Below, in pieces: positions 50,134 through 59,736 of a stretch of DNA of 64,000 nucleotides. The stretch lies in NCBI RefSeq assembly GCF_009917485.1, contig NZ_QZDT01000020.1:1-64000 (forward strand). The letters are read 5' to 3'. Source of the stretch: Parablautia muri. Lineage in GTDB: Bacteria > Bacillota > Clostridia > Lachnospirales > Lachnospiraceae. The position numbers were made by a program, and so were the translations under genes. The notes beneath the pieces were generated by a model, which was given only the letters and a program-made list of their open reading frames with translations, made no database searches and was not told the origin of the DNA. Each line of letters opens with the position of its first letter. Position 1 is the stretch's first letter.

Positions 50134-50883
50134 CTATTCGCCGCCTTCTCCTCCGGCTTCTTCTCCACCATCTTCTCCTGCATCGCCGCCTTCTTCTACT
50201 TTGTCATCGCCATCCTCTACTTTATCGTCATCTTCCGGAGGCTTATTGGCATCGGCTGCATCTTGCAGTTCGGCAATTCTCTCTACATATTTCTGCAGCT
50301 TCTCAATATTTTTCTTATCAATGAAGGACTGCTGGTAAGCTGTCATGCCGTTAAAGATTTTTTGTAAGGTTTCAATGTTGTCCTTATCCTTAAGTGTAAC
50401 AAACTCAAGTCTGGGCAGTTGATCCATAGCTGCTGTAAATGATACCGCCAGATCAATCGCTGACTGATAAGTTTCATCTATAACTGCAACCACATCATCT
50501 ATGGAATAAAGAGCGCCGTCTATGGAAACAAAAGCCTGATTGTTCTCATAGGTCACATATTCCACTGTGCCCTGAATTGACTTGGCATTTCCTGCGCTGT
50601 CCACAGTATTTACTTCCACTAACTTGCCTACCATGGAAGAAGCTCTTGTAAGCTCCATGGTTGCCGCCATATTCTGCATCTGTTCCACCTGTGAGAAGGT
50701 TGCATATTGAGAAATATACTCTGTATTAGAAGTAGGCTCCAAAGGATCCTGATACTTCATCTGGGCTACTAAAAGCTGTAAAAACGCATCCTTATCCAAG
50801 CTATTTTTCGTAGCGGCTTTCTTAATGGAACTTTCTGATGCGGTTTCTTCAACTACTCCATTTTTTACTACTGCATCTACCAT
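50134..50883 (-). CDS. flgD: Hook capping protein FlgD with unusual C-terminus
   Basis: FlgD caps the growing hook. The N-terminal FlgD motif LDKDAFLQLLVAQMKYQDPLEPTSNTEYISQYATFSQVEQM is clear, followed by a Tudor-like SMVGKLVEVNT domain and YSIDDVVAV (to about residue 140). The usual Ig-like FLG domain is absent. In its place, residues about 160-215 form a three-helix module (VTLKDKDNIETLQKIFNGMTAYQQSFIDKKNIEKLQKYVERIAELQ) like repeats in surface proteins, and the last 35 residues are Asp/Glu/Gly only. GGGG before the ATG. 249 residues. Confidence 0.9.
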   Translation of the reverse strand: MVDAVVKNGVVEETASESSIKKAATKNSLDKDAFLQLLVAQMKYQDPLEPTSNTEYISQYATFSQVEQMQNMAATMELTRASSMVGKLVEVNTVDSAGNAKSIQGTVEYVTYENNQAFVSIDGALYSIDDVVAVIDETYQSAIDLAVSFTAAMDQLPRLEFVTLKDKDNIETLQKIFNGMTAYQQSFIDKKNIEKLQKYVERIAELQDAADANKPPEDDDKVEDGDDKVEEGGDAGEDGGEEAGGEGGE

Positions 50884-51026
50884 ATTAATCCCCTATTCCT
50901 GCCAGCACGCTCAAATTGAGGTACCAGCACAAATTTGCCGATTGAAAAATTCCAGAAATTTATTTCTGCTTCTCCAATCCGTTTACTCCTGCCTGTGCTT
51001 TAAACCGCTTGTATTTAAAGCACCTT

Positions 51027-52427
51027 CTAAACAGTATAGTCCACTGTATTTCCATTCATTTCCATCATCTTTGCTGCAAGGACTTCTTCTTCGCTTGCTT
51101 CCTCATCTAAAATCCCATCCACCTCATTTAAATTGATTCTTCTAAGGGGTCTTCTGTTATTTTCGGATGAAGCATCCGCATTTTCTTCTTTTCCCTGTCC
51201 CTGCCAAAGATTACTCTCAAATCCATGGCTTTCCACAGTGACCTGTACCGCTTCCACTTTCACTCCCTGTTCCTTTAAGCTTTCCTGGAGCGTTGTAATC
51301 TGGCTTTCTATGGCTGCTTTAACGGTTTCGTTTTGTACATGGAATTGGGCCGTTATCTCGCCGCCTTTAGAAGAAAGCTGGATATGTACGGTTCCAAGGC
51401 TTTCCGGATGCAGCTGCATTTCCAATTGTTCCATGCCGGGCTTTAGCTGAATCTTCATATAATCCATAATCTGATCCATAATATCCCTGGACTGCTGACT
51501 GAAGATTTCCGTAGTCTGTTCAAAAGGAACCTCTGCCGCCTGCAGCTTTTCCTGGGAGAGTGTGTTAAGGAGCAAATTGCCTGTGCCGGCATCCTGTGAC
51601 TGTCCCTTGCTGCTTTCATCTTCCTTTTGTTCATGGTTATCCGTCTGCTGGTGTACGGCTTCCACCTCTGTTTCCGGCTTCGCCGATGCCACATCCACCA
51701 CTTTGGTCGCATTGCCGTTTTCATCGGTCGAAAGCTTAACCGTATCCTCTCCGTACTTCACCTCAACCGTAATCTGGGGCTCATTTGCCTCCCCCTTAGC
51801 TGATACATCTTCTCCCTGTCCACCCATACGGTTTTGCATTTCCTCCAGCACTGTCTGCATATCCTCAGGGCTAATTCCCATTTCCTGAGAAAGCTCTGCT
51901 TTCAGCTCTTGCATGGTTCCAAGCAGATTTTGCAGGCTGTCAAAAAGATTGCCATCCGTAAGAAGCGCGGTTGCATCCTCAGCGCCGTTTAGCATCAATA
52001 CCAGCTGTGTCAAATTAGACGGGTCGAAAAGTGCATATATCGAAAGCCCTAATTCTTCCATAGCTTTCTCCACATCTTCTCTTGAAACACCTAATTCTTC
52101 CGCGATTTCATCCATGACTTTTTCTCCGGCTTCCTCCAATGCCTGTTCCTGGTCTTTGGTCAGATTTTCCGGTTTTGCCGTTTCCTTCACGGTCTCCTGT
52201 GGCTTTAGGCTGTCTCTGCGGCTGTTTGCCGTCTGCGGCGCAGGCGTCTTAACACTGTTTCCATTGGCAATCGCCTGAAATTGGTTGTACGAACTGCCGC
52301 CTTTTGTTTTGTTCATAACATCGCCAAAACTCTCTGACTTATTGTCCGTATTACCTGTTTTTACGGAATTTTTCCCCCCTGGCAAATTCATAAAGGGGTT
52401 CACTTCCTTTACAGGTGCGCTTGTCAT
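51027..52427 (-). CDS. fliK: Flagellar hook-length control protein FliK
   Basis: FliK is the exported ruler that sets hook length and switches FlhB. The long N-terminal part (1-310) is disordered, rich in Glu, Gln, Asn, Ser and Thr. The C-terminal FliK domain (about 330-410) carries LEMQLHPESLGTVHIQLSSKGGEITAQFHVQN and VTIQ-like ESQITTLQESLKEQGVKVEAVQVTV. 466 residues. AGGAGG precedes the ATG. It follows motE and precedes flgD as in B. subtilis. Confidence 0.92.
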   Translation of the reverse strand: MTSAPVKEVNPFMNLPGGKNSVKTGNTDNKSESFGDVMNKTKGGSSYNQFQAIANGNSVKTPAPQTANSRRDSLKPQETVKETAKPENLTKDQEQALEEAGEKVMDEIAEELGVSREDVEKAMEELGLSIYALFDPSNLTQLVLMLNGAEDATALLTDGNLFDSLQNLLGTMQELKAELSQEMGISPEDMQTVLEEMQNRMGGQGEDVSAKGEANEPQITVEVKYGEDTVKLSTDENGNATKVVDVASAKPETEVEAVHQQTDNHEQKEDESSKGQSQDAGTGNLLLNTLSQEKLQAAEVPFEQTTEIFSQQSRDIMDQIMDYMKIQLKPGMEQLEMQLHPESLGTVHIQLSSKGGEITAQFHVQNETVKAAIESQITTLQESLKEQGVKVEAVQVTVESHGFESNLWQGQGKEENADASSENNRRPLRRINLNEVDGILDEEASEEEVLAAKMMEMNGNTVDYTV

Positions 52428-52508
52428 TCACATCCCTCCTGTCTTTATAAGCCTGTTAAGACTCTTTTTCAAGGTACATAATTTATATCGGTTCAAGGAG
52501 CAGATTCT

Positions 52509-53393
52509 TTAAGGCTCAGGATCCATCATTTTTGTGATCCTTGCTGCAATTTCAGGGTCCATTGCCTCTAAAATTTTAGCCCTGCTGTCTGCATCCATCG
52601 CACCCAGTATCCGAATTGCCAGTTCCAAATTATCTGTCATTTCCTCCAAAATCGCCGCCACCGCTTTTGGCTTCATAGACGAATAGGTTTTGGCATATTC
52701 CTCAATTTCACTGCTTTCAGCGCTCTGCGTCACTACCTGCCTATAGAGATATTCCGCTGTTGCAGGATCCATCTCCTCGTAGTACTTCTTGTACTCCTCA
52801 ATGCCAGGTCCTTTATCTGCGTAAACCACTTCCTCATAAAATTCCGTCTTAATCCTCTGAAATTCTACCTGACTGTCCTCAAAAGTCTTAAGACGTTCCA
52901 CCTCAGCCTTCAGTTCGTCCACCTCGTCCGTTTTATCCGACTGGGCGGACTGGGCGCGCTCAAGCTCAAGTTCAAGCTCTTTGATATAATCCACGGCCTC
53001 CTCGATACTTGTATATCCGCCGTAGCCTTCTTCTTCATCTTCTCCCAAAACTCCCGAATCGGCAGTGCTTGGCAAAATCATGCTAAGTACCGGTACGTCT
53101 TTCAGGATAGGTGTTAGTACATTACTTCCAAACCCACCAAAATCCAGCTTAATAATCAGACACAGGATAGCCACCCAAATCAGCACTATAATAAATGTGA
53201 CCAAAAATACCGAACCACTGCCGGCGGCTTCTCCATCCACCAATTCTTCTTCCTGGTCTGCTATTTCCCTCGCTCTTGCTTTTGCCGCCTTACGCTGCTC
53301 CTTTTGTTCCTGTTTTAATTTTTTCTTTTCTTCCTTAAGACGCTTCTTTTCCAGCTTTGCGTCATCAAAGCTCATTTCTTCATCTATTGGCAT
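52509..53393 (-). CDS. motE: MotE-like membrane protein with MgtE_N domain
   Basis: The counterpart of B. subtilis YlxF, between fliJ and fliK. A basic N-terminus rich in Lys and Glu (about residues 10-55) precedes one membrane segment (VFLVTFIIVLIWVAILCLIIKL), a coiled coil (about 130-170), and a C-terminal MgtE_N-like helical domain (AKTYSSMKPKAVAAILEEM...AIRILGAMDADSRAKILEAMDPEIAARI). Acts as a chaperone for MotB in some species. The start at 53393 (MPIDEEMSF) has GGGAGG upstream; an earlier start is possible. 294 residues. Confidence 0.85.
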   Translation of the reverse strand: MPIDEEMSFDDAKLEKKRLKEEKKKLKQEQKEQRKAAKARAREIADQEEELVDGEAAGSGSVFLVTFIIVLIWVAILCLIIKLDFGGFGSNVLTPILKDVPVLSMILPSTADSGVLGEDEEEGYGGYTSIEEAVDYIKELELELERAQSAQSDKTDEVDELKAEVERLKTFEDSQVEFQRIKTEFYEEVVYADKGPGIEEYKKYYEEMDPATAEYLYRQVVTQSAESSEIEEYAKTYSSMKPKAVAAILEEMTDNLELAIRILGAMDADSRAKILEAMDPEIAARITKMMDPEP

Positions 53394-53443
53394 ACTTCCA
53401 TACCTCCCAGCTCTGCTTCGCTGCAAGCAGCGGGCATAAATCC

Positions 53444-53884
53444 TTATTTTCGTCCATGGGTATAACTGGTAAGCTCATCTACTTCTTTCGCTTCCTTGGC
53501 ATTCTCCTCATGGATAAATACCTCAAAGGCTTTCTCCCGCAGTCTCTCCTGCGTCTTGCTTTCCTGCCTTGCAAGCTGCAATTTCTTTCGTGCCGCTTCC
53601 AATTGGTCCTCAGCCAGCTTCACCTGCTGCTTTTGGAACAGGATAAATTCATCCATCACGGCAATCGCATCCCGGTTTTCTAAGATATCCAAAACCTTTA
53701 AGCTATTTTTCCGAAGCTCCCTGCCTTTATTTTCATAAGCTTCTTTTCTGTCAAAAAGTACCTGCAATTTTTCTTCTTCTTCATCCAGATGCATCCTGGC
53801 GGCGGCGAACTCCATCTTAGCCTGATCTTCCATTTTTATCTTAATGTTCAGGATACTCTGCATCCGATATCTAAATCTGGCCAT
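53444..53884 (-). CDS. fliJ: Flagellar export chaperone FliJ
   Basis: FliJ is a coiled-coil protein that bridges the FliI ATPase and FlhA. The whole 146-residue product is helical with long heptads (YRMQSILNIKIKMEDQAKMEFAAARMHLDEEEEKLQVLFDRKEAYE). The ATG follows the fliI stop directly (TAAATG), so translation is coupled. Family assignment rests on the coiled coil and position. Confidence 0.88.
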   Translation of the reverse strand: MARFRYRMQSILNIKIKMEDQAKMEFAAARMHLDEEEEKLQVLFDRKEAYENKGRELRKNSLKVLDILENRDAIAVMDEFILFQKQQVKLAEDQLEAARKKLQLARQESKTQERLREKAFEVFIHEENAKEAKEVDELTSYTHGRK

Positions 53885-55219
53885 TTATGCTTCCGCTCCG
53901 CTAACAAAAATTTTTTTCAAAAGCTCTACAGATTCCTCAAAAGTTATTTTATCCTCTACGTCCTGCATCAGGAACTGATTCACCTCTCCAATTTTCTGGA
54001 TTGCATAATCAATTTCTGGATTGCTGCCGGATTTATAAGCGCCGATATTAATCAAATCCTCCGCTTCACTATAGGTGGCAAGCACATTTTTAAGCTTGCC
54101 GGCATAGCTTTTGTGGTCTCTTTCCGCAATCTGGCTCATACATCTTGAAATACTTTGCAGAACGTCAATAGCCGGATAATGATTTTTATGGGCTAACTTT
54201 CTGTCTAACATGATATGCCCATCTAAAATACTTCTTGCAGTATCCGTGATCGGCTCATTAAAGTCATCGCCATCCACTAAAACAGTATATAGTCCGGTAA
54301 TGGAACCCTTATCAGATCTGCCCGCACGCTCTAAAAGCTTGGGCATTTCAGAATAAACGCTGGGCGGATATCCTCTTGAAACCGGCGGTTCCCCACTGGC
54401 AAGACCTATCTCTCTCTGGGCCATGGAAAAACGAGTAAGGGAATCCATCATAAGCAGAACATCCTTCCCCTGATCTCTGAAATATTCCGCAACAGCCGTA
54501 GCTGTCTGGGCTGCTTTTTTTCGCTCCAGAGCAGGCTTATCAGAGGTTGCCACCACTACTACCGAACGTTTCATGCCTTCAGGGCCTAAGTCTCTTTCAA
54601 TAAATTCTCTCACTTCCCTGCCGCGCTCTCCTATCAGGGCAATCACATTGATATCCGCCTTCGTATTTCTGGCAAACATACCCATCAGTGTTGACTTGCC
54701 TACACCGGAACCCGCAAAAATACCAATTCTTTGTCCCTTGCCAACCGTAATAAGGCCATCTACCGCTTTTACGCCAAGAGGTAATACTTCATCAATAATC
54801 TTCCTGCTCATGGGATCCGGCGGTTTAGCCTCCACCGAATATTCTTCGCCCACAAGTTCCTCCCCTGTATCAGGTCTGCCCAAGCCGTCTAAGACATGGC
54901 CAAGAAGCCCTCCGTCTACCCGTACCTTTAAAGGAGCCCCGGTATTCTCTACGATACTCCCGGGGCCAATACCTACCACATTCTGGTAGGGCATCAAAAG
55001 ATTCTTCCCCTCTTTAAAGCCAACCACCTCCCCAGGAGACGGTTTTTCATTGCGGCCGCCCTCCACAGGATAAATCATACAAATATCCCCAAGTTTAGCC
55101 GCCGGACCTGCTGACTCAATGGTAAGTCCCACTACATTTACTACCTTGCCGCTTACCTTAAAAAGAGAATCATCTATCACACTTATATATTTGTCAAAAT
55201 TAATTTTCGGTGTTATCAA
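53885..55219 (-). CDS. fliI: Flagellar export ATPase FliI
   Basis: FliI is an F1-ATPase-beta-like hexamer that energises export. Walker A is GIFAGSGVGKSTLMGMFARN, Walker B DVLLMMDSLTRFS, with the family's ASGEPPVSRGYPPSVYSEMPKLLERAGRS. TTG start with GGAG 6 bases upstream. 444 residues. It is followed by fliJ with no gap and preceded by fliH after 82 bases. Confidence 0.97.
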   Translation of the reverse strand: MITPKINFDKYISVIDDSLFKVSGKVVNVVGLTIESAGPAAKLGDICMIYPVEGGRNEKPSPGEVVGFKEGKNLLMPYQNVVGIGPGSIVENTGAPLKVRVDGGLLGHVLDGLGRPDTGEELVGEEYSVEAKPPDPMSRKIIDEVLPLGVKAVDGLITVGKGQRIGIFAGSGVGKSTLMGMFARNTKADINVIALIGERGREVREFIERDLGPEGMKRSVVVVATSDKPALERKKAAQTATAVAEYFRDQGKDVLLMMDSLTRFSMAQREIGLASGEPPVSRGYPPSVYSEMPKLLERAGRSDKGSITGLYTVLVDGDDFNEPITDTARSILDGHIMLDRKLAHKNHYPAIDVLQSISRCMSQIAERDHKSYAGKLKNVLATYSEAEDLINIGAYKSGSNPEIDYAIQKIGEVNQFLMQDVEDKITFEESVELLKKIFVSGAEA

Positions 55220-55301
55220 TTTATACTCCGCCCTCTCTTACTTCCTGACATGTCGCCTCTTGGCATAAACATCATGCGAAAAATGGATCTTTTCGTCTTT
55301 T

Positions 55302-56159
55302 TCACATTTTTCTATAAGAAAGGAGCCGCAATTTCCGCTTAAGCTCCTCGAGCTCCGTTCCAAGGGAGCAATCATAAATGCCACCCTCTGTCTCAATCAT
55401 ACACTGGGCATCTGAGAGCGTAACATCTGTTATAATTTCCAGATTATCCGCCAATGTGCCTGTTTCTTCCTGGATTCTTCCCTTTTGCGCGCTCACCTTA
55501 GGATAATCCTTCTTAGAGACATGTACGATAAAGCTCTTAGCATAATTCATTTTCTGCATAGTATCAATAAGCAAATTTGTAACAATCTGGTCATATCCGC
55601 TTAAATCTACTTTAAAAATATGCTCGTAAATTCCCGCTAAATTTTCAATGAACTGTGGTTCCAATTCCTCCAGAATGCTTTCATATTCTTTCTCAAGGTT
55701 TTCCTTTTCCTGAATATATTCATCCTTCAAAGCCTGTACCTGCGCCATTCCTTCTTCATAGCCGCTTTGATATCCCTGCTCTTTTGCTTCAGATAAAGCA
55801 TCAACCCGCATTTTTTCAATCTGCTCCTCGGCCTCCTTAATCATCTGGTCAGCCTGGGCCTTAAGTTCTTCCAGCTTTTCATTAGCTTCCTCGATTTCCT
55901 GTTCTAGCTCCGCCTTTTCTTCTTTCAGAGAGACGCTTTTCATTACGCTCTCTCCTCCATCCTTTGCAAGCAGAGCATCCACCACTTCCGAATCGAGTCC
56001 CGGGTTGAATCCTTCCTCTCCTCCCTGGAGAGCTTCCTCTTTCGCAAGCTGTATGGCCGCTGCCTCTTTCAGTTTAGATTCCACCAATTCATTGCTGTCT
56101 ATCACACGGGCATCACTGTCCATCATGACCCAGCCCGCTTTGTAAAGATTGCTATACAA
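55302..56159 (-). CDS. fliH: Flagellar export regulator FliH
   Basis: FliH binds FliI and tethers it to the C-ring. A long coiled coil occupies about residues 60-165 (KEEKAELEQEIEEANEKLEELKAQADQMIKEAEEQIEK, GYQSGYEEGMAQ), followed by the C-terminal domain (KSFIVHVSKKDYPKV, SDAQCMIETEGGIYDCSLGTELEELKRKLRLL). The TTG at 56159 overlaps the fliG stop by eight bases and fits the usual start of the family; a GTG at 56177 is also open. 285 residues. Confidence 0.87.
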   Translation of the reverse strand: MYSNLYKAGWVMMDSDARVIDSNELVESKLKEAAAIQLAKEEALQGGEEGFNPGLDSEVVDALLAKDGGESVMKSVSLKEEKAELEQEIEEANEKLEELKAQADQMIKEAEEQIEKMRVDALSEAKEQGYQSGYEEGMAQVQALKDEYIQEKENLEKEYESILEELEPQFIENLAGIYEHIFKVDLSGYDQIVTNLLIDTMQKMNYAKSFIVHVSKKDYPKVSAQKGRIQEETGTLADNLEIITDVTLSDAQCMIETEGGIYDCSLGTELEELKRKLRLLSYRKM

Positions 56160-57168
56160 CGATCTCGTCACCTCCACCTCTGGAAATTACGATTTCTCCG
56201 GCTTCTTCCAGTCTCCTTATGACACCAACGATCTTCTGCTGCGCTTCCTCTACATCTTTCATACGAACAGGACCCATGAATTCCATATCTTCCTTAATCA
56301 TAACGGCAAGACGCTTGGAAAGGTTATTAAAGATTGTAGCCTGTACCTGTTCGTTGCCTCCCTTAAGCGCAAGCGCTAAATCATTGTTATCAACATCACG
56401 CAGCACTCTTTGGATTGCACGATCGTCCAAAAGAAGAATATCTTCGAATACGAACATTTTCTTCCTGATTTCGTCCGCAAGCTCCGGATCTTCCACTTCC
56501 AAAGTCTCCATAATATGCTTCTCCGTAGATCTGTCTACCGTATTTAAAATTTCTACCACAGCATCCACACCGCCGATAATGGTGTAATCCTGGTTCACTA
56601 AAGATGCAAGTTTTGATTCAAGCACTTTCTCAACCTCTTTCACAACATCTGGACTTGTTCTATCCATCACAGCAATACGCTTTGCCACATCTGACTGCTG
56701 TTCTGGCGGAAGTGCCGAAACAATAAGCGCAGCCTGCTGTGGCGCCAGATAAGACAAAATAAGTGCAATTGTCTGAGGATGTTCATCCTGTATAAAGTTA
56801 AGAAGCTGAGACGCATCTGTCTTGCGCACGAATTCGAAAGGCTTAACCTGCAGGGATGCTGTCAGCTTCCCAATCACGTCCATTGCCTTGTCGTTTCCAA
56901 GAGCCTTTTCCAAAAGTTCCTTGGCGTAACCAATACCGCCTTCCGCAATATACTGCTGTGCAAGACATATCCCATAAAATTCGTCTATAATTTCTTCCTT
57001 TACCTGAGGAGTAACACTTCTTGTATTTGCAATTTCAAGGGTCAGTTCCTCAATTTCTTCATCCTTCAGATGTTTAAAAATGAGTGCTGACCTTTCGGGT
57101 CCTAAGGCAATCAATAAAATTGCCGCTTTTTGAATCCCTGGTATTTTATCCTCGGTATTCTTTGGCAT
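56152..57168 (-). CDS. fliG: Flagellar motor switch protein FliG
   Basis: FliG contacts MotA and generates torque. N-terminal domain with IQKAAILLIALGPERSALIFKHL, the middle EHPQTIALILSYLAPQQAALIVSALP and the C-terminal DDRAIQRVLRDVDNNDLALALKGGNEQVQATIFNNLSKRLAVMIKED containing the charged torque helix. 338 residues. GGGAGG precedes the ATG. Its last codons contain the ribosome site for fliH. Confidence 0.97.
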   Translation of the reverse strand: MPKNTEDKIPGIQKAAILLIALGPERSALIFKHLKDEEIEELTLEIANTRSVTPQVKEEIIDEFYGICLAQQYIAEGGIGYAKELLEKALGNDKAMDVIGKLTASLQVKPFEFVRKTDASQLLNFIQDEHPQTIALILSYLAPQQAALIVSALPPEQQSDVAKRIAVMDRTSPDVVKEVEKVLESKLASLVNQDYTIIGGVDAVVEILNTVDRSTEKHIMETLEVEDPELADEIRKKMFVFEDILLLDDRAIQRVLRDVDNNDLALALKGGNEQVQATIFNNLSKRLAVMIKEDMEFMGPVRMKDVEEAQQKIVGVIRRLEEAGEIVISRGGGDEIVV

Positions 57169-57203
57169 ACCTGTCTAACCTCCCTTTAAGGCCCCACAAC
57201 TGC

Positions 57204-58805
57204 TCAGCCCCATTCCTCGTTTAACCAGTTGCGAAGAAGATTTGCTGCAGCCTCCGGATTTTCGTCTACAAATTTTTCAATTAATTTTCTGTTTTCCGAG
57301 ATTTGTTCCACTCCGATATCTACGATATCAACCTCCGGCTGAGACTGAAGCAGATTTTCCACTGACAATTCCTCCGGCTGCTCCGGCTGTTTTTCCGAAC
57401 GCATGCTTCTGAACACAACAAAACCAAGAAGCGCCAGAATCACAACAATGAGGACAATCTGCATAACATCTGATGCGGAAATATTAAGCCCTTCTCTATC
57501 AAAAAATATATTTTCCGAATAAGCAACAATTGCAACATTCGCAACCGGGAAACCGGTTGCTTTCGCAACCAAATCATACCATTCCTCTGGCACTGTCACC
57601 ATTTCCTGGCCTGCATTTTGAAGCTTATATTCATCCCATGTAACCCCATCTAAAAGTCCCTGTGCTCTTACGTCTTCCTCCCTGACCACATTCATGTTCG
57701 TACAGGATAAGGAGACGGTGGACTGCTCATAATTAATGGTTCCCGGCAAAATGTTCTGGTTCGTAATCCGCTCCGAAGGCAGGTATTTGTCTTCCTGTTC
57801 CGTGGTACTGGTATTACTTTCCGCATTATCCTGATAAACATATTCTGGCTGTTCTCCGTTGGAATCTGTTCCCGGCACATCTCCATTGGCATTGGAGGAC
57901 TCCGAACTGTAAGTTCTTTGAGATGCCAGATACCCTTGGGCGTTTCCGTCTCCCACATAATATTCATGGTCCGTAATTTCGGTAGAAGAAAAATCCATAT
58001 CCAGGTTAACTGCTACTTCCACCTTTTCAAAGCTGCCGGTTCCCAGCATAACCTGTCTGACATCATTCTTTACCTTGGTTTCCCACTGGGCCTTCACACT
58101 CATCTGGGAACTGGCTGTGCTTGAAACACTGTAATCATTATCTCCTGTAAAGAGAATGTTACTGGCCGTATCTGTAATTACCACCTTTTCAGTGGTTTTA
58201 TTTCCAATTGCAACCGCAACTGCTTTGGCCAGCGCTGATGCATTGTCCGCAGTAAATTCCCCATCAAGCTCCAGTACAATCCATATTCCGGATTCTTCTT
58301 CCGAATCAATGAGGGTTCCGGTTTTTTCCGGTATGTACAAATCTACTACAGCACTTTTCACTGAGGTGAACTTCCCAATGATGTCATTGGCCAGACGGCT
58401 TTCCAGATATAACTCGTATTTCTTTTGCTTATCTGCCTCTGTTGTGCTAAAGCCGCCCTCCGTCACCTGCTCTATGGAATAACTGAAGGATTGGATATCG
58501 TTTGATGCAAGTAACAAATTAGCTTGGGATTCTTGTTCTTTATTAATCTTAATCTGGTAGGCATCATCTGAAACTTCATAATCCAAGCCGGCTCCCTCTA
58601 AAAGTTCCGCCACCTCTGCTGCCTGTTTCGTAGTTTCACAGTTGAGCAGCACCACATACTGTGGTCTGGTCAGTACTGTAATTAAAATTGCAAAGGCCAA
58701 AATAATTGCCGCCCCTGCCGATATAATAAATGTTTTCTGCTTGGTGGAAAACCTGTTCCACCACTCAAGGATCTTTCCTAAAAGTTCCTTAACACGCTCT
58801 GCCAT
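57204..58805 (-). CDS. fliF: MS-ring protein FliF
   Basis: FliF builds the membrane ring on which the flagellum is assembled. Two membrane segments (about 24-44 and 437-457) bracket the outer ring-building domains: YVVLLNCETTKQAAEVAELLEGAGLDYEVS and KYELYLESRLANDIIGKFTSVKSAVVDLYIPE. The C-terminal tail that binds FliG (IEKFVDENPEAAANLLRNWLNEEWG) is intact. The ATG at 58805 has GAAGG 8 bases upstream. 533 residues. Confidence 0.97.
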   Translation of the reverse strand: MAERVKELLGKILEWWNRFSTKQKTFIISAGAAIILAFAILITVLTRPQYVVLLNCETTKQAAEVAELLEGAGLDYEVSDDAYQIKINKEQESQANLLLASNDIQSFSYSIEQVTEGGFSTTEADKQKKYELYLESRLANDIIGKFTSVKSAVVDLYIPEKTGTLIDSEEESGIWIVLELDGEFTADNASALAKAVAVAIGNKTTEKVVITDTASNILFTGDNDYSVSSTASSQMSVKAQWETKVKNDVRQVMLGTGSFEKVEVAVNLDMDFSSTEITDHEYYVGDGNAQGYLASQRTYSSESSNANGDVPGTDSNGEQPEYVYQDNAESNTSTTEQEDKYLPSERITNQNILPGTINYEQSTVSLSCTNMNVVREEDVRAQGLLDGVTWDEYKLQNAGQEMVTVPEEWYDLVAKATGFPVANVAIVAYSENIFFDREGLNISASDVMQIVLIVVILALLGFVVFRSMRSEKQPEQPEELSVENLLQSQPEVDIVDIGVEQISENRKLIEKFVDENPEAAANLLRNWLNEEWG

Positions 58806-58908
58806 CACTTAAACCTTCTTCCGTTTATTTCCCCTGCAGGTCATCTCAAAATAAGCTCTGCTTTCTAAGGCCAAAGATATTTTTCGACTCCTTTACCCAT
58901 TCAATCGC

Positions 58909-58934
58909 AACAACTGAAACAAGCTAACTGTTAC
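58909..58934. repeat. Short degenerate intergenic repeat, copy B
   Basis: CAACAACTGAAACAAGCTAAC followed by TGTTAC in the gap between fliF and fliE, like copies A, C and D. Confidence 0.35.
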
Positions 58935-58935
58935 A

Positions 58936-59253
58936 TCAAATCTGCATCTGCATAATTTCTCTATATGCTTCCAAAAACTTGTCGCGCACCGCCACCGTAT
59001 ACTGCAATGCTGTTGATGCCTTCTGGAGCGCAATGCCAAGCTCGTTGGTGTTGTCGGTTTCTCCCAGAGCCCAGCGTAGCTTTTCATTTTCCGCATCCGA
59101 AAGATAAGCGTTGGTAGTGTTCAAATTTTCAATTGCTTTTTCAAAAAAATTTCCAAATTCTCCGGTGGATTCTGTCTGTCTTGCCGCTTGAGCGCTCTCT
59201 GCCGCTTCCCTGATGGCGCCGGAGGATATATTATAAAGTGATGCTATGTCCAT
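58936..59253 (-). CDS. fliE: Basal-body protein FliE
   Basis: FliE joins the MS ring to the rod. The product is 105 residues with the family pattern GEFGNFFEKAIENLNTTNAYLSDAENEKLRWALGETDNTNELGIALQKASTALQYTVAVRDKFLEAYREIMQM. The C-terminal helix is well conserved. A 127-base gap before fliF contains a degenerate repeat. Confidence 0.93.
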   Translation of the reverse strand: MDIASLYNISSGAIREAAESAQAARQTESTGEFGNFFEKAIENLNTTNAYLSDAENEKLRWALGETDNTNELGIALQKASTALQYTVAVRDKFLEAYREIMQMQI

Positions 59254-59272
59254 TTAACCTTTCCTCCTTCTT

Positions 59273-59722
59273 TTACTGGCTTACAATTTCAAGCCCCTTC
59301 ATCGCTATACTCTTACTTGCGCCAAAAGCAGTGGCGTTCGCCTCAAAAGCACGGCTTGCGTCAATCAGGTTCGTCATTTCGGTAACGATATTTACATTGG
59401 GATATGTAACATAACCATTTTCATCCGCATCAGGATGAGATGGGTCGTAAACCATTTTCATCTGGGTCCATTCGTCTTCCATAACCTTGCCTACTCTGAC
59501 GCCCTGGCCCTTAAACTTACTGCTGGCACTGCCTAAAAAGCTGCTGAATGAATCTGCCCGCTCTCCTCTTTGTTCAAAAGTAACCACCTTACGCCTATAT
59601 GGGGTACCATCCTGGGTCCTCGTAGTATCAGCATTTGCCACATTCTCAGATATTGTGTCCATCCGGAAACGTTCTGCTGTCATACCGGAGGCATTGATAT
59701 CAAAAGAACTAAACATACTCAT
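59273..59722 (-). CDS. flgC: Flagellar rod protein FlgC
   Basis: FlgC is a proximal rod subunit. The N-terminal motif FDINASGMTAERFRMDTISENVANADTTR and the C-terminal VNIVTEMTNLIDASRAFEANATAFGASKSIAMKGLEI are diagnostic. 149 residues. It follows flgB by 14 bases, the standard order at the head of the operon. Confidence 0.95.
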   Translation of the reverse strand: MSMFSSFDINASGMTAERFRMDTISENVANADTTRTQDGTPYRRKVVTFEQRGERADSFSSFLGSASSKFKGQGVRVGKVMEDEWTQMKMVYDPSHPDADENGYVTYPNVNIVTEMTNLIDASRAFEANATAFGASKSIAMKGLEIVSQ

Positions 59723-59736
59723 ATTTTCCTACCTCC

